From an uncultured Dehalococcoidia bacterium (GTDB lineage Bacteria > Chloroflexota > Dehalococcoidia > Lucifugimonadales > CAJWER01), in assembly GCA_958296115.1 (NCBI GenBank), contig OY282442.1:2276943-2340942 (forward strand): a stretch of 64,000 nt of DNA, read 5' to 3'. Positions 41,804 through 50,214 of this stretch are shown here, piece by piece. A model generated the notes under the pieces. That model saw only the letters and a program-made list of their open reading frames with translations. It was not told the origin of the DNA and did no database searches. The position numbers and the translations under genes are program-made. Positions within the stretch are counted from its first letter, which is position 1, and each line of letters starts with the position of its first letter.

Positions 41804-42840
41804 CAGTTCGTCACCTCTGCCGGGGGATGATGCAGGAAGCAGCTCACGGCCTGCTCGCTGCCCTCGATATTCTGGAACTTGGGGACGTGGACGTCGCACA
41901 CGCCCTCCATGAAAGACGGGCAGCGAGGCCGGAATGTGCATCCGGACGGGCGGTTGAAGGGATGCGGGATAGTGCCCACGATGGACGGCAGCCTTTCGAC
42001 GCCCTTTGCGTAGATGCTGGGGATGGAGCGCAGCAGGCCCTGCGTGTAGGGGTGCTGCGGGTTGTGGAACACGTCATCGACTGGGCCGGACTCGGCCTCT
42101 CTGCCGAGATACATGACCACCACCTCGTCGGCCATCTCCGCGACCACTCCCAGGTTATGGGTTATCAGGATGATCGCCATGCCGTTCTGTTCCTGGAGGT
42201 CTCTGAGCAGGTCGAGAATCTGGGCCTGCGTGGTTACGTCCAAGGCCGTCGTTGGCTCGTCGGCGATGAGGAGGCTGGGGTCGCAGGAGAGCGCCATGGC
42301 TATCATGGCGCGCTGGCGGAGGCCGCCGCTCAACTGGAAGGAGTACTCGTGGATCCTCTGGGCCGGGTTCGGGATGCCCACGCGGTTCAGCAGGTCCACG
42401 GCGCGCTCCTCGGCCTCCTTTTTCGTGAGGTCGAGGTGGAGGCGGATCGCCTCCATCAACTGGTTCCCAATCGTATGGACTGGGCTGAAGGAGGTCATCG
42501 GCTCCTGGAAGACCAGGGCGATGTCGCTGCCCCTGATCGACCTCATCAAGCCGCTGTTTGGCTGCTGCTTGGTGACGTCGATCTCCTGCATGTCCCCGTT
42601 CACGTCGCGCCGCCAGATGATCTCGCCATCCTCGACGCGGCCGGGCCGATCGATAATACCGAGTATCGACCGTCCGACTGTGCTCTTGCCGCATCCGCTC
42701 TCGCCCACGATGCCGAGCGTTCGCCCGGCCGCGACGTTGAAGCTCACGCCGTCCACTGCCCTGACAAGACCCTCGTCAGTGGGGAAATAGGTCTTGAGGT
42801 TCTTGACCGACAGCAGCGGCTGGTGTCCGTTCTCAGCCAT
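41803..42840 (-). CDS. peptide/nickel-type ABC transporter ATP-binding protein (DppD/OppD-like)
   Basis: A 345-residue ATPase with Walker [10 protein letters not shown], signature [16 protein letters not shown], Walker [13 protein letters not shown] and the C-terminal [15 protein letters not shown] motif of OppD/DppD. The ATG at 42840, with AGGTGG 3 nt upstream, is preferred over the in-frame upstream ATG at 42876, which lies within the permease gene. It pairs with the next ATPase to drive one importer. Confidence 0.93.
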   Translation of the reverse strand: MAENGHQPLLSVKNLKTYFPTDEGLVRAVDGVSFNVAAGRTLGIVGESGCGKSTVGRSILGIIDRPGRVEDGEIIWRRDVNGDMQEIDVTKQQPNSGLMRSIRGSDIALVFQEPMTSFSPVHTIGNQLMEAIRLHLDLTKKEAEERAVDLLNRVGIPNPAQRIHEYSFQLSGGLRQRAMIAMALSCDPSLLIADEPTTALDVTTQAQILDLLRDLQEQNGMAIILITHNLGVVAEMADEVVVMYLGREAESGPVDDVFHNPQHPYTQGLLRSIPSIYAKGVERLPSIVGTIPHPFNRPSGCTFRPRCPSFMEGVCDVHVPKFQNIEGSEQAVSCFLHHPPAEVTN

Positions 42841-42847
42841 GTTCCAC

Positions 42848-43993
42848 CTACTTGCCGTAAGGATCGGCTGCGTCACGCAGCCCGTCGCCCATGAAGTTGA
42901 AGCTCAGGATCACGATTATGACAGGGATCGCAACGAACATCAGCCACGGGTACACGGCCACAGTCTGGGGATTCTGCGCCTCTTTCAGCATCACGCCGTA
43001 GCTGACGGCCGGGGGGATGAGACCCAGCCCAAGGAAGCTGAGCGCCGTCTCGGAGATGATCATGCTCGGTATGGTCAACGTGATGTGCGCGATGATGTGG
43101 CTGTAGAAGGAGGGCAGCATGTGCCGGAACATGATCCGACTCTCACCGGAGCCGGCTAGACGCGCCGCCATCACGAAGTCCTCCTCCCTCATCGAGAGGA
43201 AGCGACCGCGCACCACGCGGCCCAGGGTGGTCCATTGGAATATCGACAGGATCACCGTGATCGCGAAGTAGACCCGCAGCACGGGCCACTCCCGAGGTAT
43301 GGCAGCCGACAGCCCCATCCAGAGCGGCAGGGTCGGGACCGCTATCATGATCTCGATGATGCGCTGGATGACCGTGTCGATGAAGCCGCCGTAATAGCCC
43401 GACGCCCCTCCGAGGATGATGCCAATGAACAATGCCAGCGTTACCCCGACCAGCCCGATAGACAAGGATATGCGGGTTGCCAGCATCAGGCGGGACCATT
43501 GGTCGCGGCCTACAGAGTCGCTGCCCAGCAGGAAGAGCGACGGATGGTCGCGCATATTGTGATCGGGGTCCGAGAAGCCAATCAGGTGGCGGTCGGTCTT
43601 GATGAAGCCCAGGAAGCTGTACTCGAAGCCCCTCGTGAAGAAGCCCACGGGGTACCTGACGTCCTCCACGATCTGGTAGTCCCGCCTGAACGTCTCCGGG
43701 TCCCTGAAGGACTTCAGGCCGTTGATGTGGGGGCGGAAGCTGCCGTCGGAGAAGAATCGCAAGGGCTGAGGCCGGAGCAGGTGGAACTTGGTGGCGGTCG
43801 AGGCCGGGTCGCCGAATCCCAGGAACTCGGCGAGCGGGAAGGTCAGGTAGAATATGCCGACGACGACGGTGGCGGCGATAGCGAGCTTGTGCTTGCGGAA
43901 CCTCCACCACATCAGCCTCCACTGAGAGGCTACGAATACCTCTTCTTCCTCTTCCAGCCGGCCTGCTATCTGGGGAAGCGCTGCCTCTGCCAT
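42848..43993 (-). CDS. peptide-type ABC transporter permease (OppC/DppC-like)
   Basis: A 381-residue inner-membrane permease. After one helix (about 40-60) comes a long extracytoplasmic loop (about 65-170), then five helices with the family EAA-like segment SMREEDFVMAARLAGSG. The ending SYGVMLKEAQ and FNFMGDGLRDAADPYGK is typical of OppC. GGTGGGAG lies 2 nt before the chosen ATG. No OppB permease or substrate-binding protein precedes it; the region upstream is filled by repeats. The nearest binding protein is about 8.5 kb away at 52465-54753. Confidence 0.9.
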   Translation of the reverse strand: MAEAALPQIAGRLEEEEEVFVASQWRLMWWRFRKHKLAIAATVVVGIFYLTFPLAEFLGFGDPASTATKFHLLRPQPLRFFSDGSFRPHINGLKSFRDPETFRRDYQIVEDVRYPVGFFTRGFEYSFLGFIKTDRHLIGFSDPDHNMRDHPSLFLLGSDSVGRDQWSRLMLATRISLSIGLVGVTLALFIGIILGGASGYYGGFIDTVIQRIIEIMIAVPTLPLWMGLSAAIPREWPVLRVYFAITVILSIFQWTTLGRVVRGRFLSMREEDFVMAARLAGSGESRIMFRHMLPSFYSHIIAHITLTIPSMIISETALSFLGLGLIPPAVSYGVMLKEAQNPQTVAVYPWLMFVAIPVIIVILSFNFMGDGLRDAADPYGK

Positions 43994-44399
43994 ATCTCCC
44001 ACCTATGTTGTAGAGTGGCCTAGACGGGCCAAGAACGGGACTGCGAGCGAAAACTGGGGGACGCGCGGAAGCCTATAATAACGTCAACGTAGTGTCAAGC
44101 CGCCTTGTGAGGCGCTGGCTCTCGGTGAACCGGGGCGATGCTTTGCCTCACTGTCGTCTCCCCTCTAAACTTGGAGAAGGGGCTGCGGACCGGCTGGCCG
44201 CGCGTCTCCTTCACGCCTGCGCCATTCTATATCACAAGCCGCGCGAACCTGTCAACGCCGTCAGCGAGCGAGCCAGGGCAAGCGCATCTTATTCATCTTG
44301 GTAGGCGATTCGTCGGGGGGGGGGGCGCCGGAATCAGGATTGCGGGATTGGTGGATTCTCAGGATTGGGGAGATGGGATGAGATGGGCGTCGTGAATTA
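43994..44399. other. non-coding stretch upstream of the ABC operon
   Basis: No gene is supported. On the minus strand a TTGACA (44093-44098) with TATAGG 15 nt further downstream could be a weak promoter of the ABC operon. A run of about 11 G's is at 44310-44321. I see no remnant of an OppA or OppB gene here. Confidence 0.4.
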
Positions 44400-44735
44400 C
44401 CCTCACCCTGGTCCTTTGCTGTGAAGGGAGAGGGGAGGTGGCAGGCAGGACGCCTGCGCTCCCAGGATGGGGGACGCGCTGAATTGCCTTCACCCTGGGT
44501 CTCTCCCCGTTAGGGGAGGGTGATGAAGGCTGGGGCCTTCTGGCGCCTGCGCCTATGTCGCTTTGTCTCGGCGGCTCCTTTGCGGGTGAATCACCCTCAC
44601 CCTAGCCCTCTCCCATCGAGGGAGAGGGGACGGGGCGGGGAATCGCCCTTAATCCTAGCCCTTTCCCTTCGGGGGAGGGGCGCAGGGCGGGGCGTTTGCC
44701 CTCACCCTGGCCCTTTCCCCCGTGAGGGAGAGGGT
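44400..44735. repeat. array of five short palindromic repeats
   Basis: Units lie near 44400-44437, 44486-44524, 44591-44630, 44644-44680 and 44698-44735. The last three are the inverted counterparts of the array at 23167-23310. Each has a CCCTCACCCT-like lead, then arms of a CCCTCTCCC/GGGAGAGGG stem. The first two units lie outside the shared element. Confidence 0.75.
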
Positions 44736-44740
44736 ACTTG

Positions 44741-45174
44741 GCGGGTCTTGCGACCCGCGTCCTATCTACTCCTGGTTTCTCCCGCTCTCGCGGGAGATGA
44801 GTATGCCTTGCAAGGCAGTGACTCCGGTACTTGCTTCGAGGATGCCGACGTCGATCGCCCGCCGACACTGGGGGTGCAGCCCCTCCTCTAACTTTCCCGG
44901 ACGGCTGACGGGCCCTTGCGGGACCGCCTGCGTTTCGCGCTTGGACCTTCCACCCGCCAAGGCGTCGGGCTGCGCTGGCTACGGTCCTCCCGTGTTACCG
45001 AGAGTCCGCACCTGGAATGGGGGAGACGCATTTGGCACTGCGCCTCCTGGCGGGGCGCCGAAACACAGACCGACCTTCCCATACCGCGGGTGGTCCCATC
45101 CCAACATCAGCGACGGTATGATGCCAAAGGCAGAGGTCAATCTGCGCCCGTTTGGAGTACGCCCCTTCGGGCCG
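44741..45174 (-). ncRNA. candidate structured non-coding RNA, copy B
   Basis: The counterpart of the 22722-23160 RNA. The stem that is GCGTC/GACGC in copy A is GCGCC/GGCGC here (45054-45058 with 45040-45044), and CATACCG/CGGTATG is fully paired (45114-45120 with 45080-45086). The GNRA hairpins, including the closing GCGGGTC-GCAA-GACCCGC (44741-44758), are identical. A long open frame runs through the opposite strand of both copies, but the 4-nt and 1-nt length differences change its frame. Ends are approximate. Confidence 0.55.
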
Positions 45175-45180
45175 TCTATC

Positions 45181-45210
45181 AGAATAGCACGGCTGTTCTC
45201 GCGGTGTCAA
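45181..45210 (-). promoter_or_regulatory. sigma70-type promoter of RNA copy B
   Basis: TTGACA, an 18-nt spacer ending in TGC, and TATTCT on the minus strand. The spacer is identical to that of copy A. The -10 is closer to consensus than in copy A, so this copy may be transcribed more strongly. Confidence 0.65.
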
Positions 45211-45347
45211 GGGGCAGTTTGGGGCAATTTGGGGGCAATTTAGATGCGATTGCCCCGCGAGCGAGCCGTGCATAACCTGCAAGGTCTCGTATGCGCCGCC
45301 CTGGAAGTGCATGGCTCCACTGCGCTTGAGGCGTCAGGCGCCGCGGC

Positions 45348-46985
45348 TTACGGGTACTTCGAGAAGTCGTAGCCTTCCTTCACGACGCAGTCGAGCAGGG
45401 CGGGGCGGCCGGATCTGGTCGCCTCGATAGCCTCGTCCAGGCGGGGGATGAAGTCGGCGACCCTCTCGACTCGGCTGCTCCACGCGCCAAGTCCGTCGGC
45501 GACCTTCGCGTAGTCGCCGCCCTGGTCCAGGGCGGCGTACATCTCCGTCGCGTAGGGCATGTGCCCGCGCTCGATTGCCATGACGCCGTTGTTGAAGACG
45601 ATGGTGAGGATGCCGATCTTGTGCCGTACCGCCGTCTCGATGTCCATGCCGACCATCCCGATAGCCGCGTCGCCCATCATGTTGACGCAAAGCTTGCCGG
45701 GCTCGGCCAGCTTTGCCCCCATCACGAGGCCGAGTCCGTATCCGAGCTGCGTGGACTTGCCCCAGCCCATGTAGGTCCGCGGCGCGACCGATTCCCAGAA
45801 TGGGACTATCTGGTCGCGGGGGCTGCCCGCGTCGTGGGTGACTATCGTGTTGGGCCTGTCCACGTGGTTCATCAGGTCCCAGATGATGCGGTACTGGTTG
45901 ATCGGCTCCTCGTCGGACCTCAGCTGCGGCATCCACTCGTCGAGCCAGGCGCTCTTGACGGCCTGTACCTCAGGCCCGGCGTCGCGGGTCTTGCGATGGC
46001 CGTCGCCGTTCGTTGCGTCCTTGATCTCGGCGATGAGGGCCTGCAGGACGAGCTTGGCGTCCCCTATCAGCGAGTAGTCGGCCCTGTAGTCCTTGTGTAC
46101 GTCGGCGGGGTCATTCGTCGAGTGGACCATGACCTTGCCCGGCGGAATCGTCTTGCCGTAGTTGGTGCGGGTGAAGCTCGTTCCTATCCCGAACACCACG
46201 TCCGCCTTGCCGAGGAAGTGGTGTATCATCCCCGTAGTCGAAACGGCGGAGGCGCCAAGGGCAAGGGGATGGTCCTCCGGGAAGGCGCTCTTGCCCGGCA
46301 GGGTGGTCATCACGGGCGCCTGCAGAAGCTCGGCGAGCTCCTGCAGCTCGTCCCACGCCTCGGCGTAGAGGCAGCCCTGGCCCGCGTGGATCACGGGGTT
46401 CTCGGCGGCCAGCAGCGCCCCGGCGACGTTCTTGGTCTCGTCGGGGTCAGGCCCGAATCGGTTGCCCTGCACGGGCGTGTAGTCCAGCTCGCCCGTGAAG
46501 TCCGCCGGCCAGATGTCCTTCGGCACTTCGACCAGCACGGGCCCGCCCTTGCCGGTGCGGAGATGGTAGAAGGCGCGGCGCATCAACTCCGGGATGCGCT
46601 CGACGTAGTTGGTCTGGGCAGCCCACTTGGTGACGTTGCGGTAGTTCTCGACGGAGTTGAAGTCGGGCGAGATGTAGGCCCGCGTGGTGTCCGTACCGCC
46701 CGGTATGAGCAGGATGGGCACATTGTCGGAGAATGCCTGGGCGGCCCCAGGGAAAGCGTTCTCCGCGCCGGGCCCTCGCTGCATTGCGAACACGCCGAGC
46801 CGCTTGCCGTTCGTGGTTCGGCTGAACCCGTCGGCTATCGCCATGCCGACGCGCTCCTGCCGGCATATGATCGGCCGGATGCCGACCTTCGCCGCCGCGT
46901 CGATCAGGTCCTGGGCCGGGAACACCGACAGGAACTCGGTCCCTTCGCGCTTCAGTATCTCGGCTACGACATCGCCGCCATTCAC
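45348..46985 (-). CDS. thiamine pyrophosphate-dependent enzyme (acetolactate synthase-like)
   Basis: A 545-residue protein with the three domains of TPP enzymes of the acetolactate synthase/benzoylformate decarboxylase type. The N-terminal domain has the catalytic glutamate in RQERVGMAIADGFSR. The C-terminal TPP-Mg motif is GDAAIGMVGMDIETAV, ending in FNNG. The start is taken as the GTG at 46985, 6 nt after AAGGAGAG; an upstream ATG at 47027 lacks a site. The reaction could be a decarboxylation or a carboligation of a 2-keto acid, which cannot be settled here. It is on its own strand between the repeat element and the Mrp-like gene. Confidence 0.85.
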   Translation of the reverse strand: MNGGDVVAEILKREGTEFLSVFPAQDLIDAAAKVGIRPIICRQERVGMAIADGFSRTTNGKRLGVFAMQRGPGAENAFPGAAQAFSDNVPILLIPGGTDTTRAYISPDFNSVENYRNVTKWAAQTNYVERIPELMRRAFYHLRTGKGGPVLVEVPKDIWPADFTGELDYTPVQGNRFGPDPDETKNVAGALLAAENPVIHAGQGCLYAEAWDELQELAELLQAPVMTTLPGKSAFPEDHPLALGASAVSTTGMIHHFLGKADVVFGIGTSFTRTNYGKTIPPGKVMVHSTNDPADVHKDYRADYSLIGDAKLVLQALIAEIKDATNGDGHRKTRDAGPEVQAVKSAWLDEWMPQLRSDEEPINQYRIIWDLMNHVDRPNTIVTHDAGSPRDQIVPFWESVAPRTYMGWGKSTQLGYGLGLVMGAKLAEPGKLCVNMMGDAAIGMVGMDIETAVRHKIGILTIVFNNGVMAIERGHMPYATEMYAALDQGGDYAKVADGLGAWSSRVERVADFIPRLDEAIEATRSGRPALLDCVVKEGYDFSKYP

Positions 46986-47142
46986 TTTTGGCTCTCCTTC
47001 GAGACAGGGTAGGGGCTCATCAACCATTCCCAGCGGCGAGAAGATACCACCCACAGCCGCGCCCTAACAACGCGCGGGAAGCGTTACATGGCGCACTGCT
47101 GGCTCATGGATGCGGACGGTCCTGTGAGATTACGCGATTCCG

Positions 47143-47967
47143 CTAACCGCTGTCCAGCGCCGCCTTCGCGCTGCCCGCAATCACCTTGTACTCCTCGAGC
47201 ACGGGGGGGCTGGTCAGGACCGTCGGGCGGGACGTGTCGCGGTAGTCGGCCCGCATCTCCAGCCTGCCGAGGAACGCCAGGTCCATCTCGCGGGCGAGCT
47301 CTTCACCCGCTCCCGATCCGAATACGTCGCCGGCGAAGTTCTCGACCACGCCCAGCACGGGCACGTTCAACTTCCTGATCATGTTGATCGAGCGCTTCGC
47401 GTCGACCTTCGCGAGCTCTTGGGGGGTGGTGACGACTACGAAGCCGTCCAGGCTCAGGGTCTGCATCACCGTCAGGGGAGAGTCGGACGTGCCGGGCGGC
47501 AGGTCTATCACCAAGTAGTCGAGTCGTCCCCAGTCAGTGCTCTGGAGAAGCTGGTTGATGGCGTTGTGGATCATGGGCCCGCGCCAGATGGTCGCCTCCT
47601 CCTCGTCCTTCTGGAAGAAGGCCATGGACATCACGTGTACCCCGAACCGCTCCGGAGGGGCGATCTTGTTCTGCTCGCTGACCAACGGCGGCTCTGCGAT
47701 CTTCATGGCCCGCACGACATTGGGGCAGTCGATATCCACGTCGAGTATTCCCACCCTGGCGCCCTCTTGGGCGAGGGTGACCGCGAGATTGACGGCCACG
47801 GTGGTCTTGCCGACGCCGCCCTTGCCGCTGTAGACGCCTATCTGGCAGCCTATGTTCGCCAGGCTGCCGGCGATGGCCCGCTTCTGCTCGAACTGGCGCT
47901 TCATCTGCTCGATACGGGCGCGCGCCTGGGACGCCTGCTGCGGGTTCGGCGGGTGGGCGTGGGTCAT
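47143..47967 (-). CDS. Mrp/NBP35-family P-loop ATPase lacking the C-terminal CxxC
   Basis: A 274-residue ATPase of the Fe-S cluster carrier family. The deviant Walker A is SGKGGVGKTT (47-56), with DVDIDCPNV and LVIDLPPGTSD following. In typical Mrp/ApbC a CPxC pair for the bridging cluster lies just before the FGxGGGE segment; here this region reads VVENFAGDVFGSGAGEELA, without cysteines. The protein may therefore carry a cluster differently or act only as an ATPase. The N-terminal coil (18-32) is unusual. It follows a SufT-like gene by 11 nt, which supports a role in Fe-S assembly. Confidence 0.88.
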   Translation of the reverse strand: MTHAHPPNPQQASQARARIEQMKRQFEQKRAIAGSLANIGCQIGVYSGKGGVGKTTVAVNLAVTLAQEGARVGILDVDIDCPNVVRAMKIAEPPLVSEQNKIAPPERFGVHVMSMAFFQKDEEEATIWRGPMIHNAINQLLQSTDWGRLDYLVIDLPPGTSDSPLTVMQTLSLDGFVVVTTPQELAKVDAKRSINMIRKLNVPVLGVVENFAGDVFGSGAGEELAREMDLAFLGRLEMRADYRDTSRPTVLTSPPVLEEYKVIAGSAKAALDSG

Positions 47968-47978
47968 CTCTCGCAGCC

Positions 47979-48293
47979 CTAGTCGAGGCCCAGGAGCGAC
48001 TTGCCCTCTTCGGATATCATGTCGGGCGTCCAGGGAGGGTCGTACACCATCTCGACCTCCACGTCCTCGACATCCTCGATCTCGGCAATGCGCCACTCGG
48101 CCTGCTGGGCGATGTAAGGCCCCATGCCGCATCCCGCGAAGGTCAGGGTCATCTTCACCTGTACGTCGCCGTCGTCGACCCGGCAGTCATAGACGAGGCC
48201 GAGGTCGACGACGTTGACCGGGATCTCGGGATCGTACACGTCCCTGAGGGCCTCCATCACTTCTTCTTTCGTCAGCGTGGCGGTCTCGGCCAT
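47979..48293 (-). CDS. SufT/MIP18-like (DUF59) iron-sulfur assembly factor
   Basis: A 104-residue DUF59 protein. The family core [16 protein letters not shown] and the [14 protein letters not shown] segment with its conserved cysteine are present, as is [16 protein letters not shown]. Such proteins help mature Fe-S enzymes. It is upstream of the Mrp-like ATPase with an 11-nt gap, so the pair probably works together, and the complex I and ACIII subunits in this window would be natural clients. Confidence 0.9.
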   Translation of the reverse strand: MAETATLTKEEVMEALRDVYDPEIPVNVVDLGLVYDCRVDDGDVQVKMTLTFAGCGMGPYIAQQAEWRIAEIEDVEDVEVEMVYDPPWTPDMISEEGKSLLGLD

Positions 48294-48426
48294 TGGGCTA
48301 TCTCCATGCAGGCGCGGTTTGCGTTCTCTTGCCGTGCAATCTCATTCTACGTTCGTATCCAGGGGGTGTCAAATTACAAATATGGACAATTTTAGTAAAT
48401 AGTTTAGAAAATACTCATAATTTGCC

Positions 48427-48455
48427 TTGACATCTTCCGGGCCGCCTCCTGTACC
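48427..48455 (+). promoter_or_regulatory. promoter of the MBL hydrolase gene
   Basis: TTGACA is followed by 17 nt and TGTACC. An AT-rich stretch (48375-48424) directly upstream could act as an UP element. The start codon lies about 27 nt downstream of the -10. Confidence 0.5.
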
Positions 48456-48481
48456 CTCTTGAACATCGCAGGAGGCAACAG

Positions 48482-49318
48482 GTGAGGTTCGGCAACGTCT
48501 CGGTCAACATTCTCAGCGACGGCTCATTCCTTCAAGATGGCGGGGCCATCTTCGGCCCTGTCCCAAAGGTCCAATGGGAGCGCCAAGTCAAGCCCGACCG
48601 CAAGAACCGCGTTCGCATGGGGCTGAACTGCCTGCTGGTCCAGTCGCCCAGCGGCAATGTCCTGATAGACACGGGGGCCGGCTCCAAGCGGGCCGACCGG
48701 ATGAAGGAGGCATACAGCCTCAACGGCAACAAGCTCCCCAAAGAGCTGAGGAAGCTCGGACTCACCGCCAGGGAGATAGACGCGGTCGTGCTTACCCATC
48801 TCCACTTCGACAGCGCGGGCGGCTGCACCAAGCTCGATAGGGCCGGCCGTGCCGTGCCGGCCTTCCCAAACGCCGAGTACTTCGTTCAGAAGGCGAGCTG
48901 GGAAGACGCCAACAGCCCCAGCGAGCGCAACGCGCGGTCATTCTACGCCCAGGACTACGTCCCGTTGCAGGAGGCGGGAGCGCTCAGGCTCCTGGAGGGT
49001 GACTGCGAGGTCGCGCCGGGCATCCGCACGCAGGTTACCAACGCCCACTCGCCGGGCCACCAGGTGGTGTTCGTCGAGACGGGCAGCGAGCGCATCGCCT
49101 TCGCGGGAGACCTGATCCCAACCCCGCACCATCTGCCCTTGGTCAGCATCTCGTCCTTCGACCACTCGCCGGGGGACACATTCGAGGAGAAGCGGAACCT
49201 CCTCAAGATGGCGGTCAAGGACGGCTGGCTCATAGTATTCGGCCACGCCCAGGAACCCAAGTCAGGCTACCTCCAGCATCGAAACGGCAAGCCCCAGTTC
49301 TCAGTCAGGGAGCTGTAG
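48482..49318 (+). CDS. MBL-fold metallo-hydrolase (lactonase-like)
   Basis: A 278-residue metallo-beta-lactamase-fold protein. The first metal motif reads THLHFDSAGG; most relatives have H-x-H-x-D-H, so one zinc-2 ligand is Ser here. Other ligands are in NAHSPGHQ, FAGDLIP and IVFGHAQEP. The overall length and pattern resemble AHL lactonase and YtnP-like enzymes. The start is a GTG at 48482 with GGAGG upstream. The last 7 codons (QFSVREL) and the following bases are repeated 66 nt downstream with synonymous changes only. It is probably cytoplasmic. Confidence 0.87.
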   Translation: MRFGNVSVNILSDGSFLQDGGAIFGPVPKVQWERQVKPDRKNRVRMGLNCLLVQSPSGNVLIDTGAGSKRADRMKEAYSLNGNKLPKELRKLGLTAREIDAVVLTHLHFDSAGGCTKLDRAGRAVPAFPNAEYFVQKASWEDANSPSERNARSFYAQDYVPLQEAGALRLLEGDCEVAPGIRTQVTNAHSPGHQVVFVETGSERIAFAGDLIPTPHHLPLVSISSFDHSPGDTFEEKRNLLKMAVKDGWLIVFGHAQEPKSGYLQHRNGKPQFSVREL

Positions 49319-49396
49319 GCGTTGCAAAACAGACAGACAGGGGCTATACTCCCAACGTTTCAATTCTCCGTCAGGGAGTTGTAGGCGTTGCAAAAC
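49295..49396 (+). repeat. 36-bp direct repeat, remnant of an MBL-gene duplicate
   Basis: Copies at 49295-49330 and 49361-49396 differ at 3 of 36 positions. All three differences are synonymous in the reading frame of the MBL gene end (CAG/CAA, TCA/TCC, CTG/TTG), and the 15 bases from the stop onward are identical. The second copy is best explained as the 3' end of a lost or moved paralogue. The start codon of the next gene lies within it. Confidence 0.7.
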
Positions 49397-50158
49397 CGCT
49401 ATGTCGGAGACTTAGGCGATTTTGGCAGGTACGGCCTGTTGAGGGCGTTGCGCTCATCAAACGGAACCGATGACGGCTCCGCCCTGAGCTTGGGCGTAGT
49501 CTGGTACCTGACCCCCGATGAAGCCCACAACAACGACGGCATGCATATCGGGTACCTGGAGCCGTCGCATCCTGAACGGGAACGCTACCGAGAATGTGAC
49601 CCACGCCTGTACGATGCGCTGGGCGACATCGTTCGCGCCGGCGCAAGGGACGTGAGCAACATTCCTCAGCGACGGATCCTGCCCTCCGACACCAAGTACT
49701 ATGAGGCGCCGTTGACCTTCGACGGCATTATCGGTCGAGAGCGGCGCATTGCTCACCGAAAACAGTGGCTGGGAGATGCTCTGGACCTGACGCGCCAATG
49801 CGATGTCGTGTTTCTCGACCCCGACACCGGAATGGGAATCCCGAGTGTCAAGGCTCACCATGAGGAGGGCCCCAAGTACGCTTTCTTCGACGAATTGTCT
49901 CGCTACCTGGAGAGAGGTCAGAGCCTGATTGTCTATCAGCACAGGAATCGCGAACCGGCCTCGCAGCAAATCCAGAGTCGGCTGGTGGAAATAAAGAAGC
50001 GACTAGGGCATCGCGCCTTTGCGCTAAGGTACCGACCGGGGTCTGGGAGGGTGTTCTTCGTTGTCCCCGCCCAACGCCACCGGGACCTCCTGTATTCCAG
50101 GGCCGAGCGACTCGAGAGCCGCTGGAAGGGTGATTTCGAGCTCGTTGGCACAGCTTAA
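49388..50158 (+). CDS. unknown protein (MQNRYVGDLGDFGRYGLLR-type)
   Basis: A 256-residue protein of a family found sporadically in accessory regions but without a known function to me. It begins NRYVGDLGDFGRYGLLRAL, then has LGVVWYLTPDEAHNNDGMHI and DVVFLDPDTGMGIPSV. The DPDTG element recalls a nucleotide- or methyl-donor-binding acidic loop, but this is speculative. The start is a TTG at 49388; no ATG precedes the conserved N-terminus. Its 5' end overlaps the MBL-derived direct repeat, which suggests it arrived by recombination at the end of that gene. Confidence 0.65.
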   Translation: MQNRYVGDLGDFGRYGLLRALRSSNGTDDGSALSLGVVWYLTPDEAHNNDGMHIGYLEPSHPERERYRECDPRLYDALGDIVRAGARDVSNIPQRRILPSDTKYYEAPLTFDGIIGRERRIAHRKQWLGDALDLTRQCDVVFLDPDTGMGIPSVKAHHEEGPKYAFFDELSRYLERGQSLIVYQHRNREPASQQIQSRLVEIKKRLGHRAFALRYRPGSGRVFFVVPAQRHRDLLYSRAERLESRWKGDFELVGTA

Positions 50159-50214
50159 CGAGGCGCGCCTGCCAAGCTAGGGCATACGCAATCGCGCATC
50201 TCCCGCCAAGCCCG

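Larger units (their letters stand above)
44591..45245 (-). repeat. repeated element, copy B (inverted relative to copy A)
   Basis: The minus strand carries the same order as 22653-23310: three ATTGCCCC-type iterations (about 45211-45245), promoter, hairpin-rich RNA and three palindromes. Identity with copy A is near complete over 44700-45000. The two copies are about 21 kb apart in opposite orientations, so recombination between them could invert the ACIII region. Confidence 0.8.

Noticed and set aside
44310-44321. Run of about 11 G's as a possible phase-variable tract
   Set aside because: It lies in non-coding sequence without an adjacent gene frame that it could switch; homopolymer error is as likely.
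45561-47012. Plus-strand frame of 483 residues opposite the TPP enzyme
   Set aside because: Antisense shadow; the TPP enzyme has all cofactor motifs.
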